In this document: positions 60,617 to 64,000 of the stretch, one piece after another | How the letters are laid out: every line of letters begins with the position of its first letter | Numbering within the stretch: position 1 is the first letter of the stretch | Source: Mercurialis annua | Lineage: Eukaryota > Streptophyta > Magnoliopsida > Malpighiales > Euphorbiaceae | Assembly: GCF_937616625.2 (NCBI RefSeq) | Contig: NC_065576.1 | Span: 33,382,628 to 33,446,627 of the forward strand | DNA length: 64,000 nucleotides | Direction: 5' to 3' | Program-made: the position numbers and the translations under genes | Notes under the pieces: model-generated | Database searches by the model: none | Told to the model about the DNA's origin: nothing | What the model saw: the letters and a program-made list of their open reading frames with translations, nothing else

Positions 60617-61200
60617 TGTCACGACCCAAATTATTGAGCCGAGACCGGCACTAGGGAATGGGAGTGGTAGCTCTGAAACCCGTAGCAAGCCTAAAATCAC
60701 TAATAATTTTTCGCATTTAAAAGTACAATGTTGTATATAAAACATTTTCAGAAAACTCCATTAAATAATATAATTATAGATATTAAAATATCATATTAGA
60801 GTTTACATTCAAAACTAACTATTTGAAATCAATTTACTAATCTTATACTGACACCTACTGACTACTGCAGCTTTAGAAACTCATACTTGTGCAAGTCCGA
60901 CGACTTCTGGCAGAATAGAGATGGTTTGTCTGATCCGACTCTGTCTACCTGCAAACATCAGAGTGAGGGGTCAGTATTTGGGAAAATACTGAGCGAGTTT
61001 GCAAGTTACTAATGGTATTATCAAAATATAGCATCATGTGCTTAATACGTTTATAAGTTCACGATATAAGCAAATAACAAACATTTTTAGTTTTAATGTG
61101 TGAGTCCAACTCACTAGATACAGGGACTTTTCAGACTACACTGTAGCCGAGTGCTCTCTCGTATCGAATCTTACAGTGTGAGTCCAACTCACTGGTGGGT
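60617..61200 (-). repeat. Truncated Tekay-type LTR, inverted
   Basis: Starts TGTCACGACCCAAATTATTG, the reverse complement of a Tekay LTR 3' end, and carries AGTGAGGGGTCAGTATTTGG, matching the complement of 63205-63235. Cut at 61200 by the next LTR. Confidence 0.75.
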
Positions 61201-63726
61201 TGTAATACCCCAAAATATTTAATTATCTAATTGGACCACGTGTCCAATTTGGACTCGCCAGAGTGGCGATATAAGAAGAATTTCTGAAAAGATAAAGTAA
61301 ATAAATTTCAAGTAGGTCGGTTCCGAGAAAATTGATTATAAGGAAATTAAGGTTATAGTTCAATTCTAAAGTTAGAATTGAAATTAAAAGGAAAAATATT
61401 AAGAAAAGTCTAAAATAAAGTACAGGGACCAAAGTGGTTATTTAGCCACTTTGTGTCGAAAATGGAAATTTGTAGGATTCGACGGGAAAATAGTAATATC
61501 GAGTTTTGTATTATTTATTGGATATAAATAATACGTATAAGTTATAATAAAAGGATTTATCGATTTAGTTATGGACTAAATCGTACAAAAGAAAAGTTTA
61601 AAGGATAAATAATAATAAACAAAAAGAACAAGGATCAAAATGGCATTTTAACCAAGATATATATATATATATATATACAAAGAAGATTGAATCAGAGAAG
61701 GGAGAAGAATGATCGAGAGAGTTTGAGAGTTAACGAGCGATACCGTCGTTTCGCCGCCGTTTTTTCGTCCGACGTCCGATTCGAGCGATTTTCGCGGCGA
61801 TTTCTTCGGAATCGAATCCTCTATCGATCCTAAACTTCGTTTCAAGGTAAATATCTCGAGAATTTGTAATAAATTCGAATATATATGGCTGTTTTAGTGA
61901 GATTGAGTTATAGGATTGAATTCGACATTTTTGAAGTTATTATAGCGTTTTAATGAAAACCGAGATGCGGGTTTTGTATAGTTGAATGTATAGCACGTCG
62001 GGATGGTTGAAAAGCCCCGGAAAACGACTTTCCGGGGGGCTGTCACGGGTGTGCGTTCGCACACATTGAGTGTGCGTTCGCACACTCCTTAAATTTTAGG
62101 GTGTGCGTTCGCACACCTATTGTGTGCGTTCGCACACCTATTGTGTGCGTTCGCACACTACCCAAAACTTGTCAGATTCAAAATTCCAACAGTCAGTTTA
62201 TAGATTTGCCTCTTAGGAACGCCTCTGTCAAATTTCATCTCGATCCAACGGTTCAATTGGGAGAGATCGTCGTTTTACTGAACAGTGTCAGTGTGCAGGC
62301 AGCACCTGCGCATTGTCCTGAAAACTCCTTGAAACTTCATCGGAATGAAACTAACTCCTAGAATTTGAAAGTAATATACGTGTAATAATACGAGATTAAT
62401 ATCTAATCATTAAACATTAATTAAAATGTATCAGACATACGAGCAAGCAGTGAGGGCGATAGACGAGGACTAGCAAGAGCATATCATTTCATCGACCACG
62501 TTATAGATTGGATAGCGGTTTCTGTGAGTGGCATTTTACTTTTGTGTATTGTTATTTAAAAGTTATTATTTTGATATATTATGAATAAGCACATCGCATA
62601 GTATATGATTTGATATATAGTTTATCGAATTGCTTTTATCAACTATCGTTTATCGTTATTATCGATTATTATATCGTTTATCGAATTATTATAGTTTTAA
62701 AACCAGTGTGTGATCCGAGGAAACGTGCTACCTATTGGGCGTCAATAGTACTGTGTGATCACCGGTAAATGTGTCAGTCTAGCGTGTCTAGATTGTTATC
62801 GTGTCATGGAATTACATCGAATATCGAACATCGTTTATCGTATCGTATCGTATCGAAGTGGGAACACGTATATCGAATGGGATACGAGGTTTAACTCGGT
62901 TGAACTATCTCAGGACCCATACTTGGGATTAAGCGATGGTAGAGGTTTAACTCGGTTGAATTATCTCGGGACCCTACCAAATGGATCGATCGAATTGATG
63001 TTTATCGTTATGAATCGTATGAAACTATAGATCGTATTGAGTATCGTGAATAGGGTTTCAATCGGATCTAATACTTGGATTATATAATGGCATGTTATAT
63101 TATATTTTGATACGGAATACTGATTTTATTTATATGTTTTATCGTATGTGATGTTATGTTTTTAGCAATACTATTAGTAATGTGCCTACTCACTCAGTAT
63201 TTTTCCCAAATACTGACCCCTCACTTTGATGTCTTTCAGGTACTTAGTATGTGGACCTAGCTAGAGGCCAATTTGGAAGTCCAGAAGTCAGCTGTGTATG
63301 TATAGTATCTGACTTCTGTGAATGCTGCAGTAGTAGTCCCGTGTGACAGAGTCGTAGCCTAGACAGCAGTACATTTTGATTGTACATATTACTTGTTGTC
63401 CTGTTTGTATGTTTTTGGTAGGCTACGTGTTTTATATGTTGTTCACGGCACCAGATGCCGGTGATATGTTTGGATACACTAACTGATGTATATAGTACCG
63501 CGAGGCCAGTTCGTACAGGGTACGGTAACTAGAGCCCGCGAGGTTTTTGAACAGTTAGTGTAAATGTTTTTGTATATATGTTATGTATACTTGCTTCTGT
63601 TGCTTTATGTTATTTGTTTATTATTTGCGAAAAATTTATAGTGATTTAAGGCTTGCTACGGGTTCCGGAGCTACCACTCCCGTTCCCTAGCGCCGGTCGC
63701 GGCTCAGTAAATTTTGGGTCGTGACA
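61201..63726 (+). repeat. 5' LTR of a Tekay/Del-like element running off the window
   Basis: 2526 bp from TGTAATACCCC to GGGTCGTGACA, followed by a primer-binding site. Related to the LTR family at 26969-29942 (shared TTTCAGGTACTTAG, TGCTGCAGTAGT and CCCTAGCGCCGGTC blocks). The open frames at 61648-63030 are LTR sequence. Confidence 0.82.
62049..62158. repeat. Five GTGTGCGTTCGCACAC hairpin units in the LTR
   Basis: Copies at 62049-62064, 62070-62085, 62101-62116, 62122-62137 and 62143-62158. Each is two complementary 7-base arms around TT. All five are identical. Confidence 0.95.
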
Positions 63727-63730
63727 ATGT

Positions 63731-63744
63731 TGGTATCAGAGCAG
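63731..63744 (+). promoter_or_regulatory. Primer-binding site (initiator tRNA-Met type)
   Basis: TGGTATCAGAGCAG five bases after the LTR end; perfect match to the usual Tekay PBS core. The GAGCAGTTGGTCTAGTTACCACTGC block is repeated once just downstream (63740, 63789). The interior continues past the window. Confidence 0.85.
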
Positions 63745-64000
63745 TTGGTCTAGTTACCACTGCAAGTTTGTTTTAGTGTTTGTTTGAGAGCAGTTGGTCT
63801 AGTTACCACTGCCAGTTGTGTCTGAATGTCTGTTTGACTTGGAATACTCTGTCAGTAAGTAAACCTAGGAACTACTGCAGCAAGAGAGTCAAACCTTAGT
63901 TGTTTGCATTTGATTGATATGTACATTATTAGTAAGTTCCACAAAGCGCGCGAACCGAGATGGTTAAATGAAGAAGTGATGAATATTTGTGTATATGAGC

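Noticed and set aside
62101..62361. ORF with repeated VCVRTP
   Set aside because: Encoded by the hairpin array in an LTR; incidental.

Overview
The window is nuclear DNA of a flowering plant, almost certainly a eudicot: host genes with GT-AG introns (a DYW-type PPR protein, a cytosolic beta-amylase, a PLAT-domain protein) sit in AT-rich DNA packed with plant transposons of nearly every order. The species cannot be named from sequence alone.

Layout. 1-4.1 kb: the 3' end of a PPR-DYW gene (+) converges on a complete seven-exon beta-amylase gene (-). 4.1-12.3 kb: a Mutator-type MITE, a broken plant-mobile-domain (PMD) gene, a possible solo LTR, an orphan exon-like ORF and two long foldback elements with perfect 9-bp target duplications. 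12.3-36.4 kb: a nest of LTR retrotransposons, each with readable target duplications. An Athila-like element (-; CACCT) carries a Tekay/Del-like element (+; ATAGC), whose 5' LTR carries a nearly coding-free LARD (-; GTAAT). The Athila-like element itself sits inside the palindromic core of an older foldback element. 36.7-43.7 kb: a MITE and a decayed L1-type LINE (-) with a CACTA-like end inserted in its endonuclease. 44.5-45.3 kb: a complete two-exon PLAT gene (-). 45.4-52.3 kb: a CACTA transposon (+) that starts 116 bp upstream of the PLAT start codon, carries a captured casein kinase 2 alpha exon, and has a four-exon TNP2-type transposase gene spoiled by one visible nonsense codon. 54.0-64 kb: another foldback element, a second Athila-type element with a degenerate ORF1, a non-autonomous hAT-like element, a truncated LTR in inverted orientation, and the 5' LTR and primer-binding site of a Tekay-like element that runs off the window.

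Only three host genes look functional (PPR, beta-amylase, PLAT); they show no operon-like or pathway relationship. I found no CRISPR array, rRNA or tRNA gene. The most unusual items are the 9-bp-TSD foldback family with two different palindromic cores, the CK2-alpha exon capture, and the fully readable insertion stratigraphy.
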